From Cryobacterium sp. MP_M3 (GTDB lineage Bacteria; Actinomycetota; Actinomycetes; Actinomycetales; Microbacteriaceae): DNA of 64,000 nt. Positions 16,601 to 25,589 of the stretch are shown in pieces (the first letter of the stretch is position 1; each line of letters begins with the position of its first letter). A model generated the notes under the pieces. That model was not told the DNA's origin and searched no databases. It saw nothing but the letters and a program-made list of their open reading frames with translations. Location of the stretch: the NCBI RefSeq assembly GCF_015752155.1, contig NZ_JADOVI010000006.1:62001-126000 (forward strand), read 5' to 3'. A program made the position numbers and the translations under genes.

Positions 16601-17521
16601 CTAGGCGTCCCGCAGCACGTCGAGCGCGTGCGCGAGGTCGTCCGGGTAGTCGGCGTTGAAGGTGACCCACTCGCGCGAGTCGGGGTGGTGGAAGGCGAGT
16701 TGTTTCGCGTGCAGCCATTGCCGGGTCAGGCCGAGACGGGCGGTGATCGACGGGTCGGCCCCGTACATGGCGTCGCCGACGCACGGATGCCGCTGGGCGG
16801 CCATGTGCACCCGGATCTGGTGGGTGCGCCCGGTCTCCAGATGCACCTCCAGCAGTGAGGCCGAGCGGAACGCCTCGAGGGTCTCGTAGTGGGTGATCGA
16901 ATCCTTGCCGCCGGCGACGACGGCGAATTTCCAGTCCGAGCGAGGGTGGCGCCCGAGAGGGGCGTCGATGGTACCGGCGAGCGGGTCAGGGTGCCCCTGG
17001 ACGACCGCGTGGTAGATCTTCTCGACCTCCCGGTCGTGGAAGGCCCGCTTGAGGGCCGTGTAGGCCGCCTCCGACTTGGCGACGACCATCAGCCCGCTGG
17101 TGCCCACGTCCAGCCGGTGCACGATGCCCGCGCGTTCGGCGGCGCCGGAGGTCGCGATCCGGTAGCCGGCGGCCGAGAGCGCCCCGAGCACGGTCGGCCC
17201 GGTCCAGCCGACGCTGGGGTGCGCGGCAACGCCCGAGGGCTTGTTGACGACGACGATGCTCTCGTCGTCGTGCACGATCGACAGGTCCGGCACCGGGATC
17301 GGCACGATGGTGAGGGCCTCACGCGGCTGCCAGTTGACCTCGAGCCACGCTCCGCCGTGCAGCCGGTCGGACTTGCCGACGACGGCGCCGTTCAGCTCCA
17401 CCCCGCCGGCCTCGGCGACCTCGGCCGCGAAGCTCCGGGAGAACCCGAACAGCTTCGCGATGCCGGCGTCGACGCGAACGCCGTCGAGGCCGTCGGGAAG
17501 GGGAAGAGAGCGTGTTTCCAT
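16601..17521 (-). CDS. RluA/RluD-family 23S rRNA pseudouridine synthase
   Basis: Pseudouridine synthase (306 aa) of the RluA family. It has an N-terminal S4 RNA-binding domain (about 15-70) and the catalytic motif [10 protein letters not shown] with the nucleophile Asp138. Downstream family segments include [26 protein letters not shown] and [14 protein letters not shown]. RluD-type enzymes modify helix 69 of 23S rRNA, but the exact site is not certain for this one. It follows lspA by 7 bp on the same strand, the usual lspA-rluD order of actinobacteria. Confidence 0.93.
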   Translation of the reverse strand: METRSLPLPDGLDGVRVDAGIAKLFGFSRSFAAEVAEAGGVELNGAVVGKSDRLHGGAWLEVNWQPREALTIVPIPVPDLSIVHDDESIVVVNKPSGVAAHPSVGWTGPTVLGALSAAGYRIATSGAAERAGIVHRLDVGTSGLMVVAKSEAAYTALKRAFHDREVEKIYHAVVQGHPDPLAGTIDAPLGRHPRSDWKFAVVAGGKDSITHYETLEAFRSASLLEVHLETGRTHQIRVHMAAQRHPCVGDAMYGADPSITARLGLTRQWLHAKQLAFHHPDSREWVTFNADYPDDLAHALDVLRDA

Positions 17522-17528
17522 GGGTGAG

Positions 17529-18131
17529 TCAGGGTGCTAACTGGGTGGGGGTCGGAGCAGGGGAATCGGGGGTTCCGGATGCCGGGGTTGCGGTTTCCGG
17601 CGCTGCGGCTTCCGGGGCAGGTCCCCGGCGGCCGTCGAGGCCGACGCCCCGGATGGTGAGCCACATGAAGATGATCATGCTCGTCACGATCGACATGTCC
17701 GCGACGTTGTAAATGGCCGGGATGAGCCACGGGGTCGAGATGAAGTCCACCACGTGGCCGAGACCGAAGGACGGTTCACGAAGCAGCCGGTCCGTCAGGT
17801 TTCCGAGCACGCCGCCCAGGAGGAGTCCGAAGACGAGGCCCCAGGCCAGGGAGCGGATGCGCCCCGCGAACCAGACGATGAACACCACCACGGCGACCGC
17901 GATGATCGAGAAGATCCAGGTCATCCCGGTTGCCAGGGAAAACGCAGCGCCCGGGTTCCGGACGAAGTGCAATTGGAGCACATCGTTCAGAACCCGGACG
18001 GTGTCACCCTCGGCAAGACCGGTGACGACAAGATACTTGCTGATTTGGTCCAGCGCGTAGATGCCCAGCGCGACGAGGACCAGAACGACAAGCGCGCTGG
18101 AGCGCTTCTTCGCTCCGTCCTTAGGCGCCAA
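17529..18131 (-). CDS. lspA: lipoprotein signal peptidase (signal peptidase II)
   Basis: Membrane aspartyl protease that removes signal peptides from diacylated prolipoproteins. It has four hydrophobic helices and the catalytic aspartates in VVDF (Asp129) and YNVAD (Asp145); [11 protein letters not shown] is also conserved. A Pro/Ala/Thr-rich cytoplasmic tail of about 35 residues follows the last helix. The start is TTG at 18131, overlapping the last 11 bp of divIVA. A likely substrate, the solute-binding lipoprotein of the ABC importer, is in this window. Confidence 0.95.
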   Translation of the reverse strand: MAPKDGAKKRSSALVVLVLVALGIYALDQISKYLVVTGLAEGDTVRVLNDVLQLHFVRNPGAAFSLATGMTWIFSIIAVAVVVFIVWFAGRIRSLAWGLVFGLLLGGVLGNLTDRLLREPSFGLGHVVDFISTPWLIPAIYNVADMSIVTSMIIFMWLTIRGVGLDGRRGPAPEAAAPETATPASGTPDSPAPTPTQLAP

Positions 18132-18771
18132 AGCCCTGGAAGCTCGGCTTCGGGGCGTTGCCCGAATCGCTGCCGGCGTTCGCGCCGACCGGGGAGGTGG
18201 CGTCGAGGTCGCGGAGCTGGCTCTCGATGTAGCTCTTCAGCTTCTGGCGGTACTCACGCTCGAACGTGCGCAGGTCTTCGATCTTGTTCTCGAGGACCGA
18301 ACGCTCCTTGTCGAGGGCGTTGATCTGGGCGCGCTGCTTGGCCTCGGCCTCAGCGACCAGACGCGCGGCAGTGGCGTGGCCTTCGGCGATGAGCGCGTCA
18401 CGCTTCTCGGCACCCTCCTTGACGTGCTCCTCGTGCAGGCGGCGAGCCAGCTGCAGCAGGTTGGTGGTGCCGGCGGTCTCATCGACCGGCTCGGCGACCG
18501 CGGCGACAACCGGGACGACCGGAGCGGCGACGGGAGCCGGGGTGGGCTCAGCGGCGACCTCAGGAGCCTTGACGGCCTCGGCCAGGACAACGGGCTCGGC
18601 CGTTCCGCCACCGGAGACGCGAGCTCGGAGCTCCTCGTTTTCCGCGGTGAGGCGACGCAGCTCGACAACGACCTCGTCGAGGAAGTCGTCTACTTCGTCC
18701 TGATCGTATCCTTCACGGAACTTCGTCGACTGGAACCGCTTGTTGACTACATCTTCCGGAGTTAGCGCCAT
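18121..18771 (-). CDS. divIVA: DivIVA/Wag31 polar growth and division-site protein
   Basis: Cytoplasmic coiled-coil scaffold (216 aa) that marks curved membrane at poles and septa and organises peptidoglycan insertion. The N-terminal membrane-binding domain is MALTPEDVVNKRFQSTKFREGYDQDEVDDFLDEV-like with the usual FREGYD motif, and a first coiled coil follows to about residue 52. A 50-residue Pro/Ala/Val linker (54-103) separates it from a second coiled coil (about 105-190). The ATG has GGTGGAAAG upstream. Its place next to yggT and sepF is conserved in actinobacteria. Confidence 0.95.
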   Translation of the reverse strand: MALTPEDVVNKRFQSTKFREGYDQDEVDDFLDEVVVELRRLTAENEELRARVSGGGTAEPVVLAEAVKAPEVAAEPTPAPVAAPVVPVVAAVAEPVDETAGTTNLLQLARRLHEEHVKEGAEKRDALIAEGHATAARLVAEAEAKQRAQINALDKERSVLENKIEDLRTFEREYRQKLKSYIESQLRDLDATSPVGANAGSDSGNAPKPSFQGFGA

Positions 18772-18912
18772 GGCTTTCCACCCTTAAAACTTGAGTTTGC
18801 GAACATTTCTGATTGAGTTCTTCCAACGTACCAAGGACCGACCCATGTCGCTCCGCGTCGGCCCGGCACGCCACCGGTCAAGAATACATGCCTTGACGGT
18901 GGCGGGCGGTAT

Positions 18913-19215
18913 TCAGACCCGAACGAGGGCCCCGGCGATCCACATTCCGACGATGACGCAGAGCATGGTCAGGCTCCAGCCGAAATCGAACGCGATCGGG
19001 CCGAGTCGGAGCGGGGGCATGATCCGGCGGAAGAAGCGCACCGGCGGGTCGGTGACCGAGTAGACCAGCTCGACGAGCACGAGGACGAACCCCGTCGGCC
19101 GCCACGCCCGATTGACACTGCGGACCAGGTCGACGATGAACCGACCCCACATGATGAAGAAATACAGCAACAGGGCGTAGTACGCGACCGTGCCGAGCAG
19201 TGAAACGACGAACAC
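18913..19215 (-). CDS. YggT family membrane protein
   Basis: A 100-residue protein with two hydrophobic regions (about 1-33 and 75-98) and the family motif DPPVRFFRRIMPPL between them. YggT proteins are found beside sepF and divIVA in many Gram-positive bacteria; their role is unclear, perhaps in septum or osmotic functions. The start is GTG, 8 bp after sepF. A 141-bp spacer then leads to divIVA. Confidence 0.92.
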   Translation of the reverse strand: MFVVSLLGTVAYYALLLYFFIMWGRFIVDLVRSVNRAWRPTGFVLVLVELVYSVTDPPVRFFRRIMPPLRLGPIAFDFGWSLTMLCVIVGMWIAGALVRV

Positions 19216-19223
19216 GGGGAGGT

Positions 19224-19778
19224 TTACGACTGTGCGAAGAACGACGCCTCGGCGTCGGGCTCTTCACCCGCGTTGTCCCCGGAGACGACGACGTGCGACG
19301 GGGAGAGCAGGAAGACCTTGGCCGTGACGCGCTCGATCTTGCCATACAGGCCCTGCGAGAGGCCGCTGGCGAAGTCGATCAGGCGCCGGGCATCCGCATC
19401 GCTCATCTGCGACAGGTTGATGATGACCGGGATCCCGTCTCGGAAGGACTCGGCGATCGCCTGGGCGTCCTTGTACTGGCGCGGGTGGACGGTGAGGATT
19501 TCATTCATTTCTGAGGCAGCCACATTCTTGGGAGTGGAGGTCTTGCGCAGCGGCGTCACCGGTGCACGGCCGGCCGAACCGTGGGTGGCGCCGGAGTGCG
19601 ACGACCCCCCGGCGGCGGAGTGGGGCGCGGCGGATTTCGGAGCGGCGGAGTGCGCGTTGGCGGAGTGTGCCACAGCGGAGTTCGAATTGGCGGCCGGGGC
19701 AGCCGCAGGCGCCTCGTATTCCAGCTCTTCGTCTGCCAGACCCAGGTAAACCATGGTTTTCTTGAGCGGGTTGGACAT
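19224..19778 (-). CDS. sepF: cell division protein SepF
   Basis: FtsZ-membrane linker used in place of FtsA in actinobacteria. It has an N-terminal amphipathic segment ([16 protein letters not shown]), a disordered Ala/Ser/His-rich linker (about 22-80) and the C-terminal SepF domain ([41 protein letters not shown]). Length is 184 aa. The linker contains an HSA-type repeat encoded by degenerate short DNA repeats. GGAGG stands 6 nt before the ATG. It lies between yggS and yggT as expected. Confidence 0.96.
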   Translation of the reverse strand: MSNPLKKTMVYLGLADEELEYEAPAAAPAANSNSAVAHSANAHSAAPKSAAPHSAAGGSSHSGATHGSAGRAPVTPLRKTSTPKNVAASEMNEILTVHPRQYKDAQAIAESFRDGIPVIINLSQMSDADARRLIDFASGLSQGLYGKIERVTAKVFLLSPSHVVVSGDNAGEEPDAEASFFAQS

Positions 19779-19814
19779 CTCGACCTCCGGGTTGATGATT
19801 CTTACGTTCTCAGA

Positions 19815-20522
19815 TTAACCGAGTACCGGGCGATTCCCGGTGATTGCCGTGCCAATTCGAAGGTGTGTCGCCCCTTCGCTGATCGCGTCGGGGTAGTCCT
19901 GGGACATCCCCATCGAGAGGTACCTGGCCTCGGGAGCGACGCGCCTGGCCTGCTCGGCGAGCTCACGCACGCGGGCGAACGCCCGGCGCGGTTCGACGCC
20001 GAGCGGAGCCACGGCCATCAGGCCGAGCAGTCGCAGCCCCGCGGTGGCCTGCACCCGCTCGAGGAGGGCGTCCAGGTCGGGGGGTGCCACGCCGCCGCGG
20101 GCCGGGTCGTCCGTGAGGTTCACCTGCACGAAGCAGTCGACCGTGGACTCGTCGGAGGCAAGGGCGTCGACCAGCGACGGACGGTCGACGGAGTGGATGA
20201 CCTGCGCGTAGGCCCGCACCTGCTTGGCCTTCTTGCCCTGGACCTGGCCCACGAAGTGCCAGGTCAGGCCGAGTCCGGCCAGCGCCGCGGCTTTGGCCTG
20301 GGCCTCCTGGTGCCGGTTCTCGCCGACGTCGTTCACGCCCAGGCTGTGCAGTTCCTCGATCAGCGAGACGGGGTGGAACTTGGTGACGACGATGGTGGTG
20401 ATCTCAGCGGGGTCACGTTCGGCGGAGGCGGCCGCCTGGGCGATCTTCCCCCGCACGAGGGCGAGGCGCTCCCGGAGACCCGGCTCGGCCGGGGCCCCGG
20501 AAACCACGTCCGGCTCGTTCAT
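19815..20522 (-). CDS. YggS/PLPBP family pyridoxal-phosphate homeostasis protein
   Basis: Alanine-racemase-fold protein (235 aa) that binds pyridoxal 5'-phosphate through Lys48 (VVTKFHP) and maintains PLP balance without known catalysis. Other family marks are GVNDVGENRHQEAQAK, WHFVGQVQGKK and the phosphate-binding end LSMGMSQDYPDAISEGATHLRIGTAI-like region. It starts 19 bp after ftsZ. In M. tuberculosis a yfiH/pgeF gene lies between ftsZ and this gene; here it is absent. Confidence 0.94.
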   Translation of the reverse strand: MNEPDVVSGAPAEPGLRERLALVRGKIAQAAASAERDPAEITTIVVTKFHPVSLIEELHSLGVNDVGENRHQEAQAKAAALAGLGLTWHFVGQVQGKKAKQVRAYAQVIHSVDRPSLVDALASDESTVDCFVQVNLTDDPARGGVAPPDLDALLERVQATAGLRLLGLMAVAPLGVEPRRAFARVRELAEQARRVAPEARYLSMGMSQDYPDAISEGATHLRIGTAITGNRPVLG

Positions 20523-20541
20523 CTAGCTGGTCGCCGTCTTC

Positions 20542-21732
20542 TTACTTGAGGAAGTCGGGGATGTCCAGGTCGTCCGGGTCTTCCTCGAAGGCCGGGTCGG
20601 CCACGGCCGCACCGGGCTCGACGCCGGACCAGACCGAGGAACCGGCCGCCTCGTCGACCTCGTACTGCGCCGAGTCGCTGCCGGAGCCGACGGATGCCCC
20701 GCCGGCCGACGAGTTCACGCCGGCTGCCACGCCTGCCGCGACCAGGTCGGCGCGGCGGACCTCGACCGCCTTGGCGCCGGGCTCGCCGCCGTCGAAGCCC
20801 GCGGCGATGACGGTGACCCGCACCTCGTCGCCGAGGGTGTCGTCGATGACCGCACCGAAGATGATGTTGGCCTCGGGGTGGACGGCCTCCTGCACGAGCC
20901 GGGCGGCGTCGTTGATCTCGAAGATTCCGAGGTTGGAGCCACCCTGGATGGAGAGGAGCACGCCGTGCGCGCCGTCGATCGAGGCTTCGAGCAGCGGGGA
21001 GGCGACGGCGAGTTCAGCGGCCTTGATCGCGCGGTCGGCGCCGCGGGAGGACCCGATGCCCATGAGCGCCGAACCGGCGCCCTGCATGACCGACTTGACG
21101 TCGGCGAAGTCGAGGTTGATCAGGCCGGGGGTGGTGATCAGGTCGGTGATCCCCTGCACGCCGGCGAGGAGGACCTGGTCGGCCGTTGCGAAGGCCTCGA
21201 GCATGCTGATCCCGCGGTCGCTGATTTCCAGCAACCGGTCGTTCGGCACGACGATGAGGGTGTCGACCTCGTTCTTCAGCGAGGCGACGCCGGCCTCGGC
21301 CTGGGCCTGGCGGCGCTTGCCCTCGAAGCCGAACGGCTTGGTGACGACACCGATGGTGAGCGCGCCGATGGACTTGGCGATCCGAGCGACGACGGGGGCG
21401 CCGCCGGTTCCGGTTCCGCCGCCCTCACCGGCCGTGACGAAGACCATGTCGGCGCCGGCCAGCGCCTCTTCGATCTCTTCGGCGTGGTCCTCGGCGGCAC
21501 GGCGGCCGACCTCGGGGTCCGCTCCTGCGCCGAGGCCGCGGGTGAGGTCGCGACCGACGTCGAGCTTGACGTCGGCGTCGCTCATCAGCAAGGCCTGGGC
21601 ATCCGTATTAATGGCGATGAACTCGACCCCGCGGAGGCCAAGCTCGATCATGCGGTTGACGGCGTTGACACCGCCGCCACCGATTCCAACAACCTTGATG
21701 ACTGCGAGGTAGTTCTGATTTGTTGTTGACAC
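20542..21732 (-). CDS. ftsZ: cell division GTPase FtsZ
   Basis: Tubulin-like GTPase (396 aa) that forms the cytokinetic ring. The tubulin signature [13 protein letters not shown] is present, as are the N-terminal [15 protein letters not shown], the T7 loop [11 protein letters not shown] and the C-terminal conserved peptide [10 protein letters not shown] that binds SepF and FtsW. A variable acidic linker lies at about 315-385. The start is GTG at 21732, with CGGAGG upstream. The 129-bp spacer before it is AT-rich and probably holds its own promoter. No ftsA is present. Confidence 0.98.
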   Translation of the reverse strand: MSTTNQNYLAVIKVVGIGGGGVNAVNRMIELGLRGVEFIAINTDAQALLMSDADVKLDVGRDLTRGLGAGADPEVGRRAAEDHAEEIEEALAGADMVFVTAGEGGGTGTGGAPVVARIAKSIGALTIGVVTKPFGFEGKRRQAQAEAGVASLKNEVDTLIVVPNDRLLEISDRGISMLEAFATADQVLLAGVQGITDLITTPGLINLDFADVKSVMQGAGSALMGIGSSRGADRAIKAAELAVASPLLEASIDGAHGVLLSIQGGSNLGIFEINDAARLVQEAVHPEANIIFGAVIDDTLGDEVRVTVIAAGFDGGEPGAKAVEVRRADLVAAGVAAGVNSSAGGASVGSGSDSAQYEVDEAAGSSVWSGVEPGAAVADPAFEEDPDDLDIPDFLK

Positions 21733-21861
21733 GTCCGGCCTCCGGTGGAACTCTAAACCTTTACTCGAAGTTTAAAGTTATGCTGAGTATGCAATTCCTG
21801 ATCTCGAAGTTATGCGCCAGTTCGCACGGCTCGGGGAGGCGCGCCCGCGTGTCGCGAAAAG
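21733..21861 (-). promoter_or_regulatory. ftsZ upstream region with direct repeats
   Basis: This 129-bp spacer between ftsQ and ftsZ is much more AT-rich than its surroundings (for example the run near 21771-21780). It contains a 9-bp direct repeat CTCGAAGTT at 21764-21772 and 21803-21811, and a second, AAGTTATGC, at 21775-21783 and 21807-21815. It holds the CGGAGG ribosome site. A promoter is expected here because ftsZ is usually transcribed separately; the exact -10 and -35 boxes are not clear. The repeats could be activator sites, for example for the FtsR homologue at 54.5-55.2 kb, but that is inference. Confidence 0.5.
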
Positions 21862-22992
21862 TCAGCGCAGAACGGCACTGTCGGGCGAGGACACGTCGTA
21901 TTCGCCGACGCTGCCGACCGGGTGGCTCACGACCAGGGCGGCGAGCACGACGGCCTTGTACTCGGACTTCTCCGCGCTCCCCCAGACGACGCGCGCGCCG
22001 CCGACGAGAGTGAGGGTGACGTCGTCCTTCGTCGCGGCGGTGACGGTGTCCAGCTGGCCGCGGATGCCGTCCGGCAGCGCCATGATCACGGCCGCGGCCG
22101 CCTGGAAGCCGGTGCTGCCGGCACCGGAGCGCGCGTTGATGGTCGCATAGCCGGCCGGCCGTTCGGTCCCGCTCTGGATGACGACGCCCGCGGCATCGAC
22201 GAGGTCGAAGCCCGCCGGGGTGACGACGGCACCGATCGGCTCACGTTCGACGATCCTCACGACGAGGGTCCCGGGCGGGCGGCTCTCGGTGACGTAGCTG
22301 CGGATCAGGGTGAACCTGGACAGTTCCTTCTTCACCTTGGTGAAATCGACCAGCGGCAGCGGGGTGCCCAGTTGTTCGCCGAGCGCCGCCTGTACCTCGG
22401 CCGCGGGGACGCGGTTGGCACCGACGACCTCGATGGTCTTGAGAGCCATCAGCGGCGAATACGCACCGATCAGGACGAATGCGGCCAGTGCCGCGGTGAT
22501 GCCGAGCGAGACGAGCCAGATGGTGCGGCGACGGCGTGACCGCCAGGTGAAGCGGCGCACCTCCTCACGCTCATACAGCTTGCGGGCCCGGCGCGCGGCA
22601 CGGAACTTCCGGCGGGCGCCGGCCGGGGTGAGCGGCGCCTCGGCGGGGGGTGCCTCGGCCGGCGCGGCGGGCAGGCCGGGCGCGGGCGCGGCATCCGGTC
22701 GGGTGATTCCCGGGGTCGCCGGCGGGTCGACCGTCTCCGTCGGGCGTCGGAGCGGCCAGACGGGGGCGACGCGCCGGGTGCCCGGCCCGGGCAGCACGAT
22801 CGGGTCGGTCGAGGTCTGGTCGGAGGCGGCCGGGGAGCCGGGCGTCCGGCCGGGTGCGGGACGGGCGTCCGTCGCGCGGCCAGCGGTGCCGGTCCCGGGT
22901 TTCGTCGTGCGCCGGGGGCCGCGGGCGCGGGCGGCGGCCGGACCGGCGGGTTCGGGCGCGGCCGGTTGGTCGAAGCCCTGGGGCCGCTTCAT
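21862..22992 (-). CDS. ftsQ: cell division protein FtsQ (POTRA domain)
   Basis: Single-pass divisome protein of 376 residues. The first 150 residues are a Pro/Ala/Arg-rich cytoplasmic region, unusually long for FtsQ. One membrane helix follows (about 165-190, IWLVSLGITAALAAFVLIGAY), then a POTRA domain (LMALKTIEVVGANRVPAAEVQAALGEQLG) and the FtsQ beta domain (SRPPGTLVVRIVEREPIGAVV). The ATG at 22992 (MKRPQGFDQP) lies 13 bp after murC; the frame is open upstream over murC. It recruits FtsL and associated proteins to the ring. Confidence 0.92.
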   Translation of the reverse strand: MKRPQGFDQPAAPEPAGPAAARARGPRRTTKPGTGTAGRATDARPAPGRTPGSPAASDQTSTDPIVLPGPGTRRVAPVWPLRRPTETVDPPATPGITRPDAAPAPGLPAAPAEAPPAEAPLTPAGARRKFRAARRARKLYEREEVRRFTWRSRRRRTIWLVSLGITAALAAFVLIGAYSPLMALKTIEVVGANRVPAAEVQAALGEQLGTPLPLVDFTKVKKELSRFTLIRSYVTESRPPGTLVVRIVEREPIGAVVTPAGFDLVDAAGVVIQSGTERPAGYATINARSGAGSTGFQAAAAVIMALPDGIRGQLDTVTAATKDDVTLTLVGGARVVWGSAEKSEYKAVVLAALVVSHPVGSVGEYDVSSPDSAVLR

Positions 22993-23005
22993 GCCGAGGT
23001 GCGGG

Positions 23006-24433
23006 TCATCCGCGGACCGCTTCGAGCGAGCCGAGGAGCTGGGGAACGATGCGGTACACGTCGCCGCAGCCGAGGGTGACGACGAAGTCGCCGTCGCGGG
23101 CGATGCTGGCGACGTAGTCGGCCGCTTCCTGCCAGTCCGGCACATAGGCGACGTGGGACGGGTCGTGGAACTTCTCGGAGACGAGCGCCCCGGTCACTCC
23201 GGGCTCCGGGTCCTCGCGGGCGCCGTAGACGCCGAGGACGACGGTCTGGTCCGCGAACTTCTCGAGGGTGTCGGCGAATTCTCGCGCGAACAGCCGGGTG
23301 CGGCTGTAGAGGTGCGGCTGGTGCACGGCGATGATGCGCCCCGTGCCGACCACGGTGCGCGCGGCGGCGAGGGCCGCGGCCACCTCGGTCGGGTGGTGCG
23401 CGTAGTCGTCGTAGACGCTGACCCCGTTGACGATGCCGTGCAGTTCGAACCGGCGTTCCGTGCCGCCGAATTCGGAGATCGCTGCCAGGGAGGAGGCCGG
23501 CTCGAAGCCGAGGCCGACGAGCACCGCGAACGCGCCGGCCGCGTTGATGGCGTTGTGCCGGCCGGGGATCCGGAGCGTGGCGAAGTAGTCCTGCCCGGCC
23601 CAGGCGACACCGAAGCGCACCGGCCCGTCGGTGACCACGGAGTGCACCCGCACGTCGGCGTCCGCGGCCTCGCCGAAGGTGATGACCCGTTTGCCCTCGA
23701 GCTTGCCCGTGACGCTGACGGCCCCGTCGTCGTCGGAGGAGATGACGACGAACTCCGTGGCCTTCTGGGCGAATTCCACGAATGCGGCCTCGAACGCCTC
23801 CAGCGACCCGTAGTGGTCGAGGTGGTCGGGGTCGACGTTGGTGACGAGCGCGACTGCGGTGTTGTAGAGCAGGAACGACCCGTCCGACTCGTCGGCCTCG
23901 ACGACGAAGAGGTCATCGGTGCCGCTGGCCGCCGACACGCCGAGCGATTCGATCACGCCACCGTTCACGAAGCTGGGGTGCTGGCCGATGCCGAGCAGGC
24001 CGGTCACGATCATGCCGGTGGAGGTGGTCTTGCCGTGCGCGCCGGCGACGGCGACAAGGCGGTGCTTCTGGATGAGCCAGGCGAGGGCCTGCGACCGGTG
24101 CAGCACCGGCAGCCCGCGTTCCTTGGCCAGGACGTATTCGGGGTTGTCCTGCCAGAGCGCCCCGGTGACGACGAGGGTGTCCGCGGCGCCGACGTTCTCG
24201 GCGGCGTGCCCGATCGCGATGCGCGCGCCGAGCTTCCGAAGGGCGAGGACGTTGTCCGACTCGCGCACGTCGGATCCGGTGACGGTATGGCCGGCGTCGA
24301 GGAACAGACGCGCGATCCCGCTCATCCCGGAGCCGCCGATGCCCACGAAGTGCACCGTTCCGAGGTCCTGGGGAATGGTGAGGGTCAGGTCGGGCTTGAT
24401 CACGGTTGCTGCGCTCTTCTCGGTTGGAGACAA
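23006..24433 (-). CDS. murC: UDP-N-acetylmuramate-L-alanine ligase
   Basis: ATP-dependent ligase (475 aa) that adds L-Ala to UDP-MurNAc. It has the N-terminal nucleotide-binding fold ([17 protein letters not shown]), the ATP loop [22 protein letters not shown], the [12 protein letters not shown] segment and [11 protein letters not shown], all typical of MurC. The start is TTG at 24433; a 78-bp spacer separates it from murG, long for this operon, so an extra promoter may exist there. murB, which often follows murC in other phyla, is absent. Confidence 0.96.
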   Translation of the reverse strand: MSPTEKSAATVIKPDLTLTIPQDLGTVHFVGIGGSGMSGIARLFLDAGHTVTGSDVRESDNVLALRKLGARIAIGHAAENVGAADTLVVTGALWQDNPEYVLAKERGLPVLHRSQALAWLIQKHRLVAVAGAHGKTTSTGMIVTGLLGIGQHPSFVNGGVIESLGVSAASGTDDLFVVEADESDGSFLLYNTAVALVTNVDPDHLDHYGSLEAFEAAFVEFAQKATEFVVISSDDDGAVSVTGKLEGKRVITFGEAADADVRVHSVVTDGPVRFGVAWAGQDYFATLRIPGRHNAINAAGAFAVLVGLGFEPASSLAAISEFGGTERRFELHGIVNGVSVYDDYAHHPTEVAAALAAARTVVGTGRIIAVHQPHLYSRTRLFAREFADTLEKFADQTVVLGVYGAREDPEPGVTGALVSEKFHDPSHVAYVPDWQEAADYVASIARDGDFVVTLGCGDVYRIVPQLLGSLEAVRG

Positions 24434-24511
24434 ATGCTGGGTGTGCGGGAACTACGTTACGCGCCGTCGCCGTCGAATGCCGGATTGACGATGGCCGGGG
24501 TCGGCCCAGGC

Positions 24512-25582
24512 TCAGGCGAGGGCGCTCCGGATGAAGTCGACCATCCGGGCCGACCCGTCGCGTCCGCCGACGGATGCCGCGGCGGCGCCCATCCGCGCGA
24601 CCCTGGCCCGGTCGGTGAGCACCGTCAGGAGCTCGGCCCGCACCCACACGGGGACGAAGTCCGCGTCGTCGACGAGGATCCCTCCCCCGGCCCTGACGAC
24701 GTCGGCGGCGTTGAAGCGCTGCTCGCCGTTGCCGACCGGGTACGGCACGTAGACGGCCGGGATCCCCAGGGCGCTCAGTTCGCAGACCGTGCCGGCCCCG
24801 GCCCGGGAGACGGCGAAGTCGGCCACCGCCAGGGCGAGGTCCATCCGGTCGCAGTAGGCGATCATCCGGTAGTGGTCCAGCCCCGGGTCGGCCACCTCTG
24901 ACTTCTCCCCGGTGATGTGAAGCACCTGCCAGTCGGCCGTGATCAGGTCGGGGGCGGACTGCAGGACCGTGTTGTTGAGCCGGCGGGCGCCGAGCGACCC
25001 GCCGGTGACGAGCAGGGTGGGTCGGTCGGGGTCCAGGCCGAAGGCCGCCAGCGCCTCCGGGCGTGCCGCCGCACGGTCGAGCCGTTCGATTTCGGGGCGG
25101 AGCGGCATCCCGACGACCCGGGCGTGGCGGATCCGGGTGCCGGGGAAGGCCACCCCGACGAAACCGGTGAACCAGGCGCCGAGCCGGTTGGCCAGGCCGG
25201 CCCGGAAGTTGGCCTCGTGGATGACGATCGGCACGCGCGCACGCCGCGCGGCGAGGTAGGCGGGGGTGGAGACGTAGCCGCCGAAACCGACGACCACGTC
25301 GACCTTGCGGGCGCGGATCAGTTCGGTGAGGTCGGCTACCGCGTGGTTCAGGCGACCGAGAAAGGTGAGCGCCTGCCGGTTCGGGCGCCGCGGGAACGGC
25401 AGCCGGGGCACGATCACGAGTTCGTAGCCGCGGGCCGGAACGAGCCGGGATTCGAGGCCTTCGCTTGTTCCCAGCACGATCAGGGTGGCGTCGGGTTCCC
25501 GGCTCCGGATCGTGTCGGCGACCGCGAGCAGCGGGTTGACGTGGCCGGCGGTGCCGCCGCCGGCGAGCAGGTAGGTGGTCAC
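24512..25582 (-). CDS. murG: UDP-GlcNAc:lipid I N-acetylglucosaminyltransferase
   Basis: Membrane-associated GT28 glycosyltransferase (356 aa) that turns lipid I into lipid II. Features: the N-terminal GGGTAGHVNPLLAVAD loop, GFGGYVSTPAYLAA, VIHEANFRAG (family HEQN site, here HEAN), a TGGSLGARRLN loop and the C-terminal donor site CELSALGIPAVYVPYP. The GTG at 25582 was chosen because the glycine loop follows directly (MTTYLLAGGG); the open frame extends over the ftsW end. It lies 7 bp after ftsW. Confidence 0.95.
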   Translation of the reverse strand: MTTYLLAGGGTAGHVNPLLAVADTIRSREPDATLIVLGTSEGLESRLVPARGYELVIVPRLPFPRRPNRQALTFLGRLNHAVADLTELIRARKVDVVVGFGGYVSTPAYLAARRARVPIVIHEANFRAGLANRLGAWFTGFVGVAFPGTRIRHARVVGMPLRPEIERLDRAAARPEALAAFGLDPDRPTLLVTGGSLGARRLNNTVLQSAPDLITADWQVLHITGEKSEVADPGLDHYRMIAYCDRMDLALAVADFAVSRAGAGTVCELSALGIPAVYVPYPVGNGEQRFNAADVVRAGGGILVDDADFVPVWVRAELLTVLTDRARVARMGAAAASVGGRDGSARMVDFIRSALA

Positions 25583-25589
25583 GCGGGAC

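Noticed and set aside
14739-16604. 621-codon plus-strand frame opposite dnaE
   Set aside because: Shadow of dnaE; no recognisable domain.
22310-24901. 863-codon plus-strand frame across ftsQ, murC and murG
   Set aside because: It is opposite to three well-supported genes and reads as low-complexity Arg/Gly/Asp/Glu; no motif and no start signal.
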